Assembly (NCBI GenBank): GCA_023436585.1
Contig: JAEZIN010000035.1
Coordinates: 124,001 to 188,000 of the forward strand
Source of the DNA: Bacillota bacterium
GTDB lineage: Bacteria; Bacillota; Clostridia; Christensenellales; Aristaeellaceae
Direction of reading: 5' to 3'
Length of the DNA: 64,000 nucleotides
Positions within the stretch are counted from its first letter, which is position 1; every line of letters starts with the position of its first letter. Positions 40,030 to 49,046 of the stretch are shown here, one piece after another. The notes under the pieces are model-generated. The model was not told where the DNA came from. It was given only the letters and a program-made list of their open reading frames with translations, and ran no database searches. A program made the position numbers and the translations under genes.

Positions 40030-40716
40030 ATGACCATTTCAGGCATGGTGAAAAGTTCGTTTGTGGATTTTCCCGGCCTTGTGGCCTGCGTGCTGTTTGT
40101 GCCGGGCTGCAATTACAACTGCTTTTACTGCCACAACCGCTCGCTGATCGACGGCACGCATGAGATCATGCTGCCGGGTTGTGTGGAGGATTTTTTGAAA
40201 CGCCGTGCCAGCATGCTGGACGGCGTGGTCATAACGGGCGGGGAGCCCACCCTGCAGCCGGACTTGATGGGCTGGATGGAAAAGATAAAAGCCCTGGGGT
40301 ACAAAATCAAGCTGGACACCAACGGCTATTCGCCGCAGACGGTGATAGACCTGTTGAAATCCGGCCTGTGCGATTATTTTGCCGTGGATTACAAAGCCCC
40401 ATCCGCCAGGTACAGGGAGATATGCGGCACCATGGCGGACCCCGGCGATGTGCTGGAAACGATAGATGCGCTGCATGAATCCACCGCGCGTTTTGAGGTG
40501 CGCACCACCGTGATCCCGCAGCTTGCGCAGGCGGATATGATCCAAATGGCAAAGGAATTGCCGCCCGTTCCAAGATATGTGTTGAACAGATACCGTCAGC
40601 CCGAAAAATACATGCCGATACACGAAAGCCTTGTGAGCAGGCCTCCTTATACCCAGGCGCAGATGGAGACCATTGCCGGCCTTGTGCGGCCCTATCAGCC
40701 CAACGTGACGCTGTAA
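40030..40716 (+). CDS. nrdG: Anaerobic ribonucleotide reductase activating enzyme
   Basis: A 228-residue radical S-adenosylmethionine enzyme that installs the glycyl radical on NrdD. The iron-sulfur cysteines are Cys27, Cys31 and Cys34 (CNYNCFYC, the CxxxCxxC motif). GGEPTLQPDL and KLDTNGYSP are the S-adenosylmethionine and sugar-contact motifs. At 228 residues it is longer than E. coli NrdG (154) and belongs to the longer clostridial type (Pfl-activase-like). It lies 6 bp after nrdD and is followed by a strong terminator. Confidence 0.9.
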   Translation: MTISGMVKSSFVDFPGLVACVLFVPGCNYNCFYCHNRSLIDGTHEIMLPGCVEDFLKRRASMLDGVVITGGEPTLQPDLMGWMEKIKALGYKIKLDTNGYSPQTVIDLLKSGLCDYFAVDYKAPSARYREICGTMADPGDVLETIDALHESTARFEVRTTVIPQLAQADMIQMAKELPPVPRYVLNRYRQPEKYMPIHESLVSRPPYTQAQMETIAGLVRPYQPNVTL

Positions 40717-40761
40717 AAAAAGCCTGTGCTTTGGGCGTTTTTCCTATGGCGGCACAATAGC

Positions 40762-40802
40762 AAAACCGGCCCATTCGATATGAATGAATGCCGGTTTTTT
40801 TA
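40762..40802 (+). terminator. Bidirectional terminator between nrdG and the polyasparagine gene
   Basis: Hairpin arms AAAACCGGC/GCCGGTTTT enclose an ATTC-rich stem and are followed by TTTTTTTAT on the plus strand. On the minus strand the hairpin is followed by GGTTTTGC. It serves nrdDG and probably the converging gene. Confidence 0.85.
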
Positions 40803-40819
40803 TCTGCGTATTCCCGCCA

Positions 40820-41038
40820 TCAGCGGTTGTTGTTATTGTTGTTGTTATTATTATTGTTGTTGTTGGCGTTGTTGTTGCGGTTGTTGTTGTTGTTCCGGTT
40901 GTTGTTATTGTTGTTGTTGTTGTTGTCGTTGTTGCGGTTATTGTTGTTGTTGTTCCGGTTGTTATTGTTGTTGTTATTGTTGTTGCTGTTGTTATTATTG
41001 TTGTTTTTGTTCCAGCTGTTGTCTGCCAAATTCAGCAC
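40820..41038 (-). CDS. Polyasparagine microprotein
   Basis: A 72-residue frame starts MLNLADNSWNK and is then almost pure Asn, broken by single Arg, Ser, Asp or Ala residues about every six to nine positions (for example NNNNRNNNNNNRNNDNNN). The ATG is preceded by GAAAGGAGGTG, an ideal ribosome binding site, which argues for real translation. The codons are AAC and AAT mixed, so the tract is conserved at protein level rather than a pure DNA repeat. Regular Arg spacing suggests a fibre or gel-forming peptide; a spore or stress role is speculation. Nothing like it is nearby. Confidence 0.65.
   Translation of the reverse strand: MLNLADNSWNKNNNNNNSNNNNNNNNNRNNNNNNRNNDNNNNNNNNNRNNNNNRNNNANNNNNNNNNNNNNR
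40829..41010. repeat. GTT/ATT trinucleotide repeat tract
   Basis: About 180 bp of GTT and ATT triplets on the plus strand, interrupted by GCG or CCG triplets. It codes the polyasparagine run on the minus strand. Such tracts can slip during replication, so repeat length may vary between strains. Plus-strand frames through it give Leu, Val or Cys runs and are shadows. Confidence 0.85.
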
Positions 41039-41171
41039 CTCCTTTCACAACCAGTTCTTAGTATTTCATTGCCCGCGGGGTTTATTCAACGGGCTGTGCT
41101 TGTATCAGATTTGGAACAACATGCGCATACTAAGCAGGAAAAGGACGGCAGTTTATCATCGGAGGATTTCT

Positions 41172-42347
41172 ATGATCCTTGTTCAAAATGGCAGAATCCT
41201 TACAATGGCGGGCAAAACGTATGAGAAGGGCTTTGTTCTTTTAAAGGATAAAAAGATTATCGATGTCGGATCAAATATGGCTATAAAGCATGAAGAAGGC
41301 CTGCAGGTGATCGATGCCCAGGGCGGCTGGGTCATGCCCGGCATCATAGAAGCGCATTGCCATATTGGCATATCGGAAGAGAAGGTGGGGATGGAGGGGA
41401 ACGACTGCAACGAAGCCATGCAGCCAATCACACCGTATTTGCGGGCCATCGACGCAATCAACCCCATGGACGCCGCCTTCCATAACGCTGTCCGGGCCGG
41501 GATCACCAGCGTAATGGTGGGGCCGGGAAGCTCCAATGTGGTGGGCGGGCAATTTGCGGTGATGAAAACAAAGGGCAGGCGCATGGATGACCTGATGGTG
41601 ATGCAGCCGGCCGCCATGAAGGTGGCGTTCGGGGAAAATCCCAAAAAGAACTACGCCAATATGAACATGATGCCCTCCACGCGCATGAGCACGGCGGCCA
41701 TGCTCAGGGAGGAGCTGACGCTGGCGGGGCAGTACAAAAGGGCAAAAGAGAAGGCGGTTAAGAAGGGGGAGGATTTCGATATCGATTTTCGGTATGACTG
41801 CTGGCTCCCAGTTTTGAACGGCGATATCCCCCTAAAAGCGCATGTGCACCGCGCGGATGATATACTGACCGCCATACGCATCGCCAAGGAGTTTCATTTG
41901 CGCATGACGCTGGACCACTGCACGGAGGGGCATTTAATCGCGGATGAGATCAGGGAATCCGGCTTCCCCGCCATCGTCGGCCCTACCATCGCCTCCAGGC
42001 GAAAGCCAGAGGTCCAGTATGCCGATTTCAAAACGGCGGGTATCCTTCACAAGGCGGGTGTGAAGGTGGCTATCACCACAGACCATCCTGTTTCCCTGAT
42101 CCAATACCTGCCCATATGCGCCGGCCTTGCCGCGCGGGAAGGGCTGGGGGTGGAGGAAGCCTTGAAGGCCATCACCATCAATGCTGCCGAAATCTGCAAT
42201 GTATCAAACCGTATCGGCAGCCTGGAAACAGGCAAGGACGCCGACATAGCCATTTTTGACGGGAACCCCATGGAGGTTTTCACAAAGCCGCTGTATACGA
42301 TCATCGACGGGGATATCGTGTACCGGCACGGCAGTGAGGTGCAGTAA
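41172..42347 (+). CDS. Metal-dependent amidohydrolase (imidazolonepropionase-like)
   Basis: A 391-residue TIM-barrel hydrolase. GWVMPGIIEAHCHIG contains the first metal-binding HxH, KAHVHRADD gives the third ligand, DHCTEGH the fourth and TTDHPVSL the catalytic Asp. The ending GSLETGKDADIAIFDGNPME is the usual composite beta-sandwich return. Related proteins act as imidazolonepropionase-like hydrolases or prolidases/dipeptidases; the substrate cannot be chosen. The start at 41172 follows GGAGG; upstream in-frame codons run through the triplet repeat and are not coding. Confidence 0.85.
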   Translation: MILVQNGRILTMAGKTYEKGFVLLKDKKIIDVGSNMAIKHEEGLQVIDAQGGWVMPGIIEAHCHIGISEEKVGMEGNDCNEAMQPITPYLRAIDAINPMDAAFHNAVRAGITSVMVGPGSSNVVGGQFAVMKTKGRRMDDLMVMQPAAMKVAFGENPKKNYANMNMMPSTRMSTAAMLREELTLAGQYKRAKEKAVKKGEDFDIDFRYDCWLPVLNGDIPLKAHVHRADDILTAIRIAKEFHLRMTLDHCTEGHLIADEIRESGFPAIVGPTIASRRKPEVQYADFKTAGILHKAGVKVAITTDHPVSLIQYLPICAGLAAREGLGVEEALKAITINAAEICNVSNRIGSLETGKDADIAIFDGNPMEVFTKPLYTIIDGDIVYRHGSEVQ

Positions 42348-42391
42348 AGAGGCTGCCGTGCTAAGTGCATAAATGCATGAATATCAAAGAA

Positions 42392-42454
42392 GATGGCGTC
42401 CGAAGGTTTCCAAAGGGCGATCGGAAAGCCCTTTGGTCGCGTCCGAAGACGCGA
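42392..42454 (+). repeat. Small palindromic repeat, family 2, copy 5
   Basis: The core GATGGCGTCCGAAGG is followed by CCAAAGGGC/GCCCTTTGG and TCGCGTC/GACGCGA. Weak outer inverted words TGCATAA and TTATGCA flank it. It lies between the convergent amidohydrolase and secreted protein genes (gene-free 42348-42555). Confidence 0.85.
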
Positions 42455-42555
42455 TATGCTTCTCCTTGAATGACATTATGCAAGAATGTAGTCTTAGCAC
42501 GACAACCCCTGTTTATTGGGAATGATGGTTGATGATGAAAGTGGCCAGGTGCATC

Positions 42556-43677
42556 CTACTTCCAGCGCAGGATGTCCGGCTTGTCGAAGGAACGGTCCGG
42601 GCTGTCGTTCCATGGATTGATGAGTTCACCTGTCTGCGCGTTCACGAGGATAGGCCCGTATTCACCGGTCGGCGCGCTCGCAAGGTCCGCGGGCCGCTGC
42701 CGCTCCTCCTTGGCGCTTTGAAACAGTTCCCCTTCCAGCACCCAGGCGGGCAGCAAGGTAAAGCTTTCCGGCTCGCCTTTGTTATACCAGACCACATAAC
42801 CAAGCCGCAGGCTTTGCACGCAGCGGAGCTTTCCTTCTGAAATGAGCTGTTCATAGGTGGCAAGTACCTTATCAAGGCCGCACAGGGGAAGGTCCGCCTC
42901 GATGATTTTAAGTTCCTTCAGCAGGGAATACTGCATGCTTTGGAAGGTGCCCTCCATTCCGATGTCCGAAAGCCCCTGCAGGATGGCGACTCCGCCCACA
43001 TATCCCCTGGTCTCCTGCTTCAAGGCTCCGCTATATTGGCTGAAGCTGTTCATGGAATAGCACAACAGGGGAATGCCGTGCATCACCTGGTCAAAGTACA
43101 CCATCAGCGGCGCCTGGGAGTTGCCGTACACGGTGACCCAGTGGGGAATGAGGCTTGCCTTTTCGCTGGGGAAATACTTCTCCCAGGTTGCTTTCATCTG
43201 CTCGTCCGCGTCCCGGACGGTGGAGTTGGTGTTCAGGGCATAAGCGGTATCCCAATCCAGTTGGTTGAAAAGCCGGAGGATGGGCTGTATGTCCTTCCCT
43301 TGCTGGGCGCTTCCGTTTTTCCGGGTCGCTTCGGTCTTGACCTCCCCGGCCATGGAATCCCAGCGAAAGAAACCTGCTTCATTTAAGAATTTCTCGTCTC
43401 CCTGCCTGTATCCCCGGGAATCCGTGATGGGCATACTGTCCAGCCCGGGCATGGGCACAGCCTCGATGGCGGGGAAGGCATCCGCGTCAGGCACCTGTAT
43501 GGGGATATCCACCGTGACCGTGCGGCCATGCGCTTGATATGTTTTATGCCAGCCGGGTTCGGCTTGGGTGCGAACCTCCTGTACGGTATGAAGCGTGCCA
43601 TCGGCTTCGCCCAGGGCACAAAGCGGCACGCCAAGCATCCATACAGCGGCCATGAGTATTGTCAACAGCTTTTTCAT
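42556..43677 (-). CDS. Secreted protein of unknown function (DUF6034-like pattern)
   Basis: A 373-residue exported protein. Residues 1-23 are a signal peptide ending in CALGEAD. The mature part has no enzymatic motif that I recognise; GYVVWYNKGEPESFTLLPAW and YGPILVNAQTGELINPW near the end resemble C-terminal parts of clostridial secreted regulators such as the YycH/DUF6034 type. It is the third gene of a unit with an ECF sigma factor and anti-sigma factor, 77 bp after the latter, so it may be a target or a sensor partner of that system. Confidence 0.6.
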   Translation of the reverse strand: MKKLLTILMAAVWMLGVPLCALGEADGTLHTVQEVRTQAEPGWHKTYQAHGRTVTVDIPIQVPDADAFPAIEAVPMPGLDSMPITDSRGYRQGDEKFLNEAGFFRWDSMAGEVKTEATRKNGSAQQGKDIQPILRLFNQLDWDTAYALNTNSTVRDADEQMKATWEKYFPSEKASLIPHWVTVYGNSQAPLMVYFDQVMHGIPLLCYSMNSFSQYSGALKQETRGYVGGVAILQGLSDIGMEGTFQSMQYSLLKELKIIEADLPLCGLDKVLATYEQLISEGKLRCVQSLRLGYVVWYNKGEPESFTLLPAWVLEGELFQSAKEERQRPADLASAPTGEYGPILVNAQTGELINPWNDSPDRSFDKPDILRWK

Positions 43678-43754
43678 CTGAAAATCCTCCTTGTTCTTTG
43701 GAAAGGATACATCTGCAAAGTTCCCTGACTTGTTTTATCACGCTGCATCAAAGC

Positions 43755-44912
43755 TTACTTCACCCGCACGGCCAGGCTCATATCGACGATGCCGTCGACT
43801 ACAGGTGCCAGAAACATTTCATCGGGATACGTCTTCAAGGTGGGATACATGAACCACGCTTTGTCCTGGCCTGCGCCTTGATAGCCGCTGAAGCCCTGTG
43901 CCGCATCATGAACAGGCTTACCGCTTCCATCCACCAGGTCAAGCTTCAGCGCATACGTAACGCCCTTATCCCCCCAATATTCTTTTTCCGCAGTGGAGTC
44001 GCTGTTTTCTGCCATACCAGCCTCAGGCTTTACGGCATAATCCATTGTGATATACAGGTTCAAGGGCGTATAGGTCACTTCGCTGACTTTGGCGGAAAGC
44101 TCCGGCATGTCCTTTTCCTCATTGGGATGGGTAATCACGATCTTATCCCGCACAGAGGTGTCCAGGGTGAATGTGACCATGCCCTTGGCCGGCAAATCAA
44201 CAGATTTGGTGTCCTTATGCACGGTCAGGCTAGTAAGCGGCTGACGCCCGCCGATGGGCAGAGCTATCTCCACCTTGCCATTCAGGTACACATTCTCCTG
44301 ATCCAGCCGGTACAGCTGATAGAACAGCAGCTCGCCGGGCGTTTCGCTGCCCATGATATCGCCGCCGGACATGTTGGGCATATCCACGCTCTTGCCGTTG
44401 ATCCAGATATTGTCCGTCCACCAGCCGATGTTGTCGCGCTGCATGGCGGGCGTGCTTTCTTCTTGCACGTTCCAGCGCTTGCTGGCTTCGTCGTACACGC
44501 CAACCGGCGCTGTTGCGGCCCGCTCCCTGACGCTGTACACAAGGTACAGCGAGATGCCGTCGTAGGCGGCTTCCTTCACTTCCACATCGCATTCGTTAAA
44601 GGAAACCTTGGCAAGGCTGCGCTGTATGAAAGCCTCGGCGTTCTCCCGGCCGGCGCCCAGCAGCGTATCAAACAGGCCGTAGTGCAGCCCGGCCGCAATG
44701 GCGGCCGTGGCAATCACCAGCACCGCGGCCATCATAAAGGCCAGCGTGCGCCTCCTGAAACTTTTTGCAGGTATATTCATTTCGTCTGCGCTCCTTTTTG
44801 CGGCTTCCTGGCGGCAAATCAGCCCAAGGGTGCCCTCCATGGCCTGGTGAAAGGAGTTGGGCACATCGGGTATGATCCGCTCCATTTGCCTGTGAATTTC
44901 TTTCTTTTTCAT
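43755..44912 (-). CDS. DUF4179-type anti-sigma factor
   Basis: A 385-residue single-pass membrane protein. Residues 1-55 are the cytoplasmic sigma-binding part, 56-78 the membrane helix (LAFMMAAVLVIATAAIAAGL), and the rest is an extracellular domain of the DUF4179/RsiV-like kind (YDGISLYLVYSVRERA, IALPIGG). It lies 3 bp after an ECF sigma gene, the standard arrangement in which this protein holds the sigma factor until an outside signal removes it. The signal is unknown. Confidence 0.85.
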   Translation of the reverse strand: MKKKEIHRQMERIIPDVPNSFHQAMEGTLGLICRQEAAKRSADEMNIPAKSFRRRTLAFMMAAVLVIATAAIAAGLHYGLFDTLLGAGRENAEAFIQRSLAKVSFNECDVEVKEAAYDGISLYLVYSVRERAATAPVGVYDEASKRWNVQEESTPAMQRDNIGWWTDNIWINGKSVDMPNMSGGDIMGSETPGELLFYQLYRLDQENVYLNGKVEIALPIGGRQPLTSLTVHKDTKSVDLPAKGMVTFTLDTSVRDKIVITHPNEEKDMPELSAKVSEVTYTPLNLYITMDYAVKPEAGMAENSDSTAEKEYWGDKGVTYALKLDLVDGSGKPVHDAAQGFSGYQGAGQDKAWFMYPTLKTYPDEMFLAPVVDGIVDMSLAVRVK

Positions 44913-44915
44913 GCT

Positions 44916-45392
44916 TCAGCCCTCCAGTCCGTCGCGCAAAAGCGTTTGAAGCCTTTGGCGAGCGTATAGCAGACGCGTCTTCACCGTGCCCACGGGAATA
45001 TCAAGCAGCCTGGCCGTTTCTTTGACAGAGTAGCCCTCCAGGTAATGAAGCGTGACCGCCGCCCGGTGATTCGGTGTCAGGGTGTCGATGGCCTCCTGCA
45101 TGGGCAGCGGCTCAGGCGCGGGCTCATAAGCCACATCTGTGTCCTCCAGGGGGACAAGCTTTTCTCTTATCCGCTTGCGCAGCATATCGTTGCAGACATG
45201 GGTGACGATCCCCGCCAGCCACGGCCTGAACGAACGCATGCTGCGCAGCGTGTCCCGCTTGTTCCATGCACGCAGCAGCGCTTCCTGGATCGCGTCGGCG
45301 CAATCCTCGCTGCTGCCCAGTATCGACCAGCTGATCCGAAAAAGCAGGCGCTCCAGCTTCATTGCTTCCCTTTGGAAGTCCTCCGCATTCAT
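44916..45392 (-). CDS. ECF-type RNA polymerase sigma factor
   Basis: A 158-residue sigma-70 factor with only regions 2 and 4. Region 2: ISWSILGSSEDCADAIQEAL and LRSMRSFRPWLAGIVTHVCN. Region 4: LTPNHRAAVTLHYLEGYSVK and ETARLLDIPVGTVKTRLLYA. It heads the unit with its anti-sigma factor and a secreted protein. A candidate ECF promoter (GGAACC, 16 bp, CGCA) lies upstream, which would let it drive its own operon. Confidence 0.9.
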   Translation of the reverse strand: MNAEDFQREAMKLERLLFRISWSILGSSEDCADAIQEALLRAWNKRDTLRSMRSFRPWLAGIVTHVCNDMLRKRIREKLVPLEDTDVAYEPAPEPLPMQEAIDTLTPNHRAAVTLHYLEGYSVKETARLLDIPVGTVKTRLLYARQRLQTLLRDGLEG

Positions 45393-45420
45393 GCTCTTCC
45401 TCCTGTGTGCCCGGTTGCTT

Positions 45421-45446
45421 TGCGCAAAGCTCCCTCAATGGGTTCC
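45421..45446 (-). promoter_or_regulatory. Candidate ECF-sigma promoter (autoregulation)
   Basis: On the minus strand GGAACC (45441-45446) and CGCA (45421-45424) are separated by 16 bp, close to the ECF consensus GGAAC-N16-CGTC. It lies 29 bp upstream of the sigma gene. The rest of 45447-45678 is AT-rich, with a TATAAT on the minus strand near 45513-45519, and no gene. Confidence 0.45.
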
Positions 45447-45678
45447 GCATATATGTCGAATGAAAAAGGGAAAAGGTTCATTGGCTGCATTATTTTTCAA
45501 AGCACCGCCCCATTATACTATAAAATATAGAAGAGGAACCTTAACGGATTGACCGGTCAGTGCGCCTGTATTCTTTTGGGAACAATCGGATTTTGACAAA
45601 AACAAGCGCATTGCGCCCCCTGCATGAATCTGTTAAGATGACAGTATGCATTTAGAAAGACTAAAGAGGGTATGACGG

Positions 45679-47361
45679 ATGAAGCTTTCGCTTCGGAAAA
45701 AAATCATGTTCAGCTATACGATTTTGGTGGTCATCAGCATTTCCATCAGCTCCGTCATATTTTTGTATTCTCGCGACTATGTTACCAACCGGTCCATGCA
45801 GGACATCGCGCTGGAATCCATACAGGCGGACAACCGCACGTTTGACACCACGCGCCAGTACATCCACAGCATGTCCATGTCCATCATCGCCAACCAGTTG
45901 GTGCAAAGCGCGCTGACGGAGAACGACTGGGAGGCTGACCGTATCGTGCAGCGGTATGTGATGGAAACCGTCAGCCTGGACCCCATCGTGTCCTCCGCCT
46001 ATATCTTCCGGCCGGACGGCGCCCGCTATTATTCGGACAAGGTCACCTTAAAGCCCATTGCCTATTCCGCCATACAGCGGACCCCGGTTTTCGCGAAAAT
46101 CGCGGCACGCAACGGCGGATACGTGGTGACGCGCAACGCGGGCGGCCTCATCCATGACGGCATCGAATACTTTTCGTTCATGCGGACCATCAACAGCTTG
46201 AAGACCCTCAAGCCCATCGGCCTGTTGTGCATCAATGTGGAGTTTGAAAAGATATTCAATCCCCGCAAGGAGCCCATTCAGATCGTGGATGAGGAAGAAG
46301 GAACGCTGGTATTGTGGAACAATGACAGCGGGATCGTCGATCCCAAAAGCGTTCCTACGTTGTTTGCGGGCGGGGATACGTTTTCCCTGATCCGGCGTCA
46401 CCAAAACAAGAATTTCGCCTTGGTAGGGGTCAAGAACCGCGATTTATCCATGACGTTTGTGCGCAGTATACCTGTGTATAACGCGCCGCTGCCCCTGAGC
46501 ATGTATACGACGGTCATCGCGCTTACGCTTTTATTAAACGGCGTGCTGTTCATATTCGGCTCCTTCTGGATCTCCCGGTACATTTCGCGGCCCGTGAAAA
46601 CGCTGATTGAGGCCATTGAGGGCGTGTACAACGGCAATTTCAACTATGTCACCACCATCACCACGCATGATGAAATCAGGCGCTTCCAGGATGTGTACAA
46701 CATCACCATCAAAAAAATACAGCAGCTCTTTTCCGATATTATTGAGGAGCAAAAGGCGCTGCGGCGGGCCGAGCTGGAGATCACCATCGCGCAGATCAAC
46801 CCGCATTTTTTGTACAACACGCTCAATACCATCAACTCCCTGGCCGTCATGGGCAAGACAGCCGAGGTATCCGAAACCATCAAGGCGCTGGGCGATTTTT
46901 ACAAGAGCAGCCTCAATAACGGCGAGGACCTGATCACGCTGGAAAAGGAGCTGGATTCCATCCGTTCCTACATCTATATCCAGCAGCTTCGCTATGCCGG
47001 CCTGTTTCATATGGAATACGATATACAGCCGGAAGCGCTGACCGTGCGGGTGCCCAAAATGATACTGCAGCCGCTGGTGGAAAACGCCATCTACCACGGC
47101 ATCCGCATGAGCGTGGAGGAGGAGGGCCTCATCCTTATCAGGGCCTGGGTGGAGGAAAGCAACCTGCGGATTGAAGTGACCGACAACGGCAACGGCATGT
47201 CCGGGGAACGGCTGGAGGAAGTCCGCAAAGGGAAGAGCATCGGCCTTGGCGCTACGATGCGGCGCATCGCCATCGTCTGCGGGGAAGGCAGCGAGTTTAA
47301 AATTCAAAGCATGCTTGGTGAGGGCACCACGATTTCCATTCAAATGACCAGGGGGCTGTGA
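45679..47361 (+). CDS. YesM-type sensor histidine kinase
   Basis: A 560-residue kinase with membrane helices at ~10-30 and ~277-299 around an extracellular Cache-like sensor. HAMP covers ~300-352. His376 sits in AQINPHFLYNTLNTINSLAV. The ATPase part shows LILQPLVENAIYHGI-type MILQPLVENAIYHG and DNGNGMSG. The cognate regulator gene starts 1 bp after its stop, and a CUT1 sugar transporter follows, so it should sense a saccharide or its bound binding protein. Confidence 0.9.
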   Translation: MKLSLRKKIMFSYTILVVISISISSVIFLYSRDYVTNRSMQDIALESIQADNRTFDTTRQYIHSMSMSIIANQLVQSALTENDWEADRIVQRYVMETVSLDPIVSSAYIFRPDGARYYSDKVTLKPIAYSAIQRTPVFAKIAARNGGYVVTRNAGGLIHDGIEYFSFMRTINSLKTLKPIGLLCINVEFEKIFNPRKEPIQIVDEEEGTLVLWNNDSGIVDPKSVPTLFAGGDTFSLIRRHQNKNFALVGVKNRDLSMTFVRSIPVYNAPLPLSMYTTVIALTLLLNGVLFIFGSFWISRYISRPVKTLIEAIEGVYNGNFNYVTTITTHDEIRRFQDVYNITIKKIQQLFSDIIEEQKALRRAELEITIAQINPHFLYNTLNTINSLAVMGKTAEVSETIKALGDFYKSSLNNGEDLITLEKELDSIRSYIYIQQLRYAGLFHMEYDIQPEALTVRVPKMILQPLVENAIYHGIRMSVEEEGLILIRAWVEESNLRIEVTDNGNGMSGERLEEVRKGKSIGLGATMRRIAIVCGEGSEFKIQSMLGEGTTISIQMTRGL

Positions 47362-47362
47362 C

Positions 47363-48928
47363 ATGGCAAAGCTGAAAGTAATGATTGTGGAAGACGAATC
47401 GCTGGAGCGGATGCTGCTCAAGCGGTATCTGGAAGCGGAAGCGGAATCGTACGAGGTGGTGAAGGAAGCCTCCTTTGCCCTGGAGGCCCTGGAATACCTG
47501 GATGAGCATTCTGTTGATATTGTTATTACCGATATCAACATGCCCGTGATGGACGGGCTGGACATGGCGCAGCAGATACTAAAAATGGACCCAAACGTGC
47601 AGGTGATCGTCATCACCGGGTACAACGATTTTAACCATGCCCAGCGCGCCATCAAGATCGGCATTGTGGATTATCTGGTGAAGCCTGTGGACGCCAAGGA
47701 GTTCTCGGCCATTCTTGCCGGCGTGCGCGAGAAGATACTAAAAAGGCAGGGTGTCGAAATATCCAGCACGGAAATCGAGCGGCAGATCGCGCAAAGCATG
47801 CCCTCCCTGCGGGACCGCTTTTTGCATGAGCTTGTCACAAGGCGGATGGATCCCGCGGTAATTCGTGAACAGCTTTCCTTTTTTAAATTGGAAATGGCGG
47901 GGGACTGCTTTCAGGCGGGCGTGGTGGTACTGACCCAGGACGACCCCTGCACCATGCAGCAGCTGTTTACCATGTTTTCCATTGGGAACATGGCCAGAGA
48001 AACCATGGAATCCGTGCATGTTTTTCTGGAGGAAGGGAGCCGGCTTGTCATATTGGGCAGCCATCCGCAAGGGTACCCCATGGATTTTGAAGCGTTCAAG
48101 CGCGTTTTGGAAACCACGCTCAACGCCTCCTTTGCCATCGGTGTGGGAGCCATGGCGGAAGGCGTCGAAAACATCTGTCAATCGTACGCGCAGGCCATAC
48201 GGGCGGTAAACTGCCACAGCATCCTTGGCGCCAATCAGGTGATTTACTATCAGGACCTGGGCGTTGTGGAGGAAAAGGCCGCCTTCCCGGAGCCCATGCA
48301 AATCGCCGCGGCCGAGCTGGACCAAATCGGGTTCTTTTTGCGCGGCGGCATGAATGCCAGCGTCCGCGCATGGGTGGACCAGCACTTCTCCGGCATCAAT
48401 GACACTGTGGAAAACGCGCGCCTGCGCGCGGTGCTGGTGATTTCTAGCCTGTACGCCATGCGTGTGGAGCTGTTCATGAATGTGAAGGAAACCATCGCGC
48501 AGGTGTTTGATCTTACATCGGTTTTAGAGATACGGGATTTGCTCCTTACACTGATGGGTGAAGCCACCAGCACCCTGGAAGGCATCAGGACAAGCACGGT
48601 ATCCAGGCAGATACAGTGCATTGTCGATTATGTGCAGGAGAATCTTTCGGACCCGTCCCTCTCGCTGCATGAGACCTCCAAGCGGTTCTTTTTCAACGCG
48701 TCCTACTTGTGCCGCATTTTCAAGCAAAACACAGGCATGTCCTTTCGCGAGTTTGTGAACAAGCAGCGCATTGAACAGGCGCGCAAATACCTGGAAGACC
48801 CCAACGCGAAGGCCTATGAAGTGGGCGTCCGTGTGGGGATCGACGACCCCAACTACTTTTCGACGCTATTTAAGAAGTACGCGGGCATGACCATCAAACA
48901 ATATCGGTCCGGGACGGAACATGTCTAA
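47363..48928 (+). CDS. YesN-type response regulator with AraC DNA-binding domain
   Basis: A 521-residue regulator. Receiver residues 1-120 with Asp57 (VITDINMPVMDG) and Lys in DYLVKPVD. A ~290-residue middle region of the YesN type follows. The last ~100 residues carry two AraC helix-turn-helices (LSLHETSKRFFFNASYLCRI and AYEVGVRVGIDDPNYFSTLF). It is translated together with the kinase and probably activates the binding protein gene 118 bp downstream. Confidence 0.9.
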   Translation: MAKLKVMIVEDESLERMLLKRYLEAEAESYEVVKEASFALEALEYLDEHSVDIVITDINMPVMDGLDMAQQILKMDPNVQVIVITGYNDFNHAQRAIKIGIVDYLVKPVDAKEFSAILAGVREKILKRQGVEISSTEIERQIAQSMPSLRDRFLHELVTRRMDPAVIREQLSFFKLEMAGDCFQAGVVVLTQDDPCTMQQLFTMFSIGNMARETMESVHVFLEEGSRLVILGSHPQGYPMDFEAFKRVLETTLNASFAIGVGAMAEGVENICQSYAQAIRAVNCHSILGANQVIYYQDLGVVEEKAAFPEPMQIAAAELDQIGFFLRGGMNASVRAWVDQHFSGINDTVENARLRAVLVISSLYAMRVELFMNVKETIAQVFDLTSVLEIRDLLLTLMGEATSTLEGIRTSTVSRQIQCIVDYVQENLSDPSLSLHETSKRFFFNASYLCRIFKQNTGMSFREFVNKQRIEQARKYLEDPNAKAYEVGVRVGIDDPNYFSTLFKKYAGMTIKQYRSGTEHV

Positions 48929-49046
48929 AAAGGTAGAAAGGCAGTCAAATAATTAAAGGTGCTGGTAAAATATCTACATGTATTTTCAGGAACCGTTGAT
49001 ATATGATTAATTCATCAATCAAAACTCAATACAAGGAGGCACATCC

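Noticed and set aside
40829..41010. CRISPR array or other regularly spaced repeat.
   Set aside because: The unit is a simple trinucleotide with irregular interruptions; there are no spacers and no cas genes.
40784..41061. Leu-, Val- or Cys-rich plus-strand proteins across the GTT repeat.
   Set aside because: They are translations of the triplet repeat in other frames without ribosome binding sites. The amidohydrolase start is at 41172, downstream of them.
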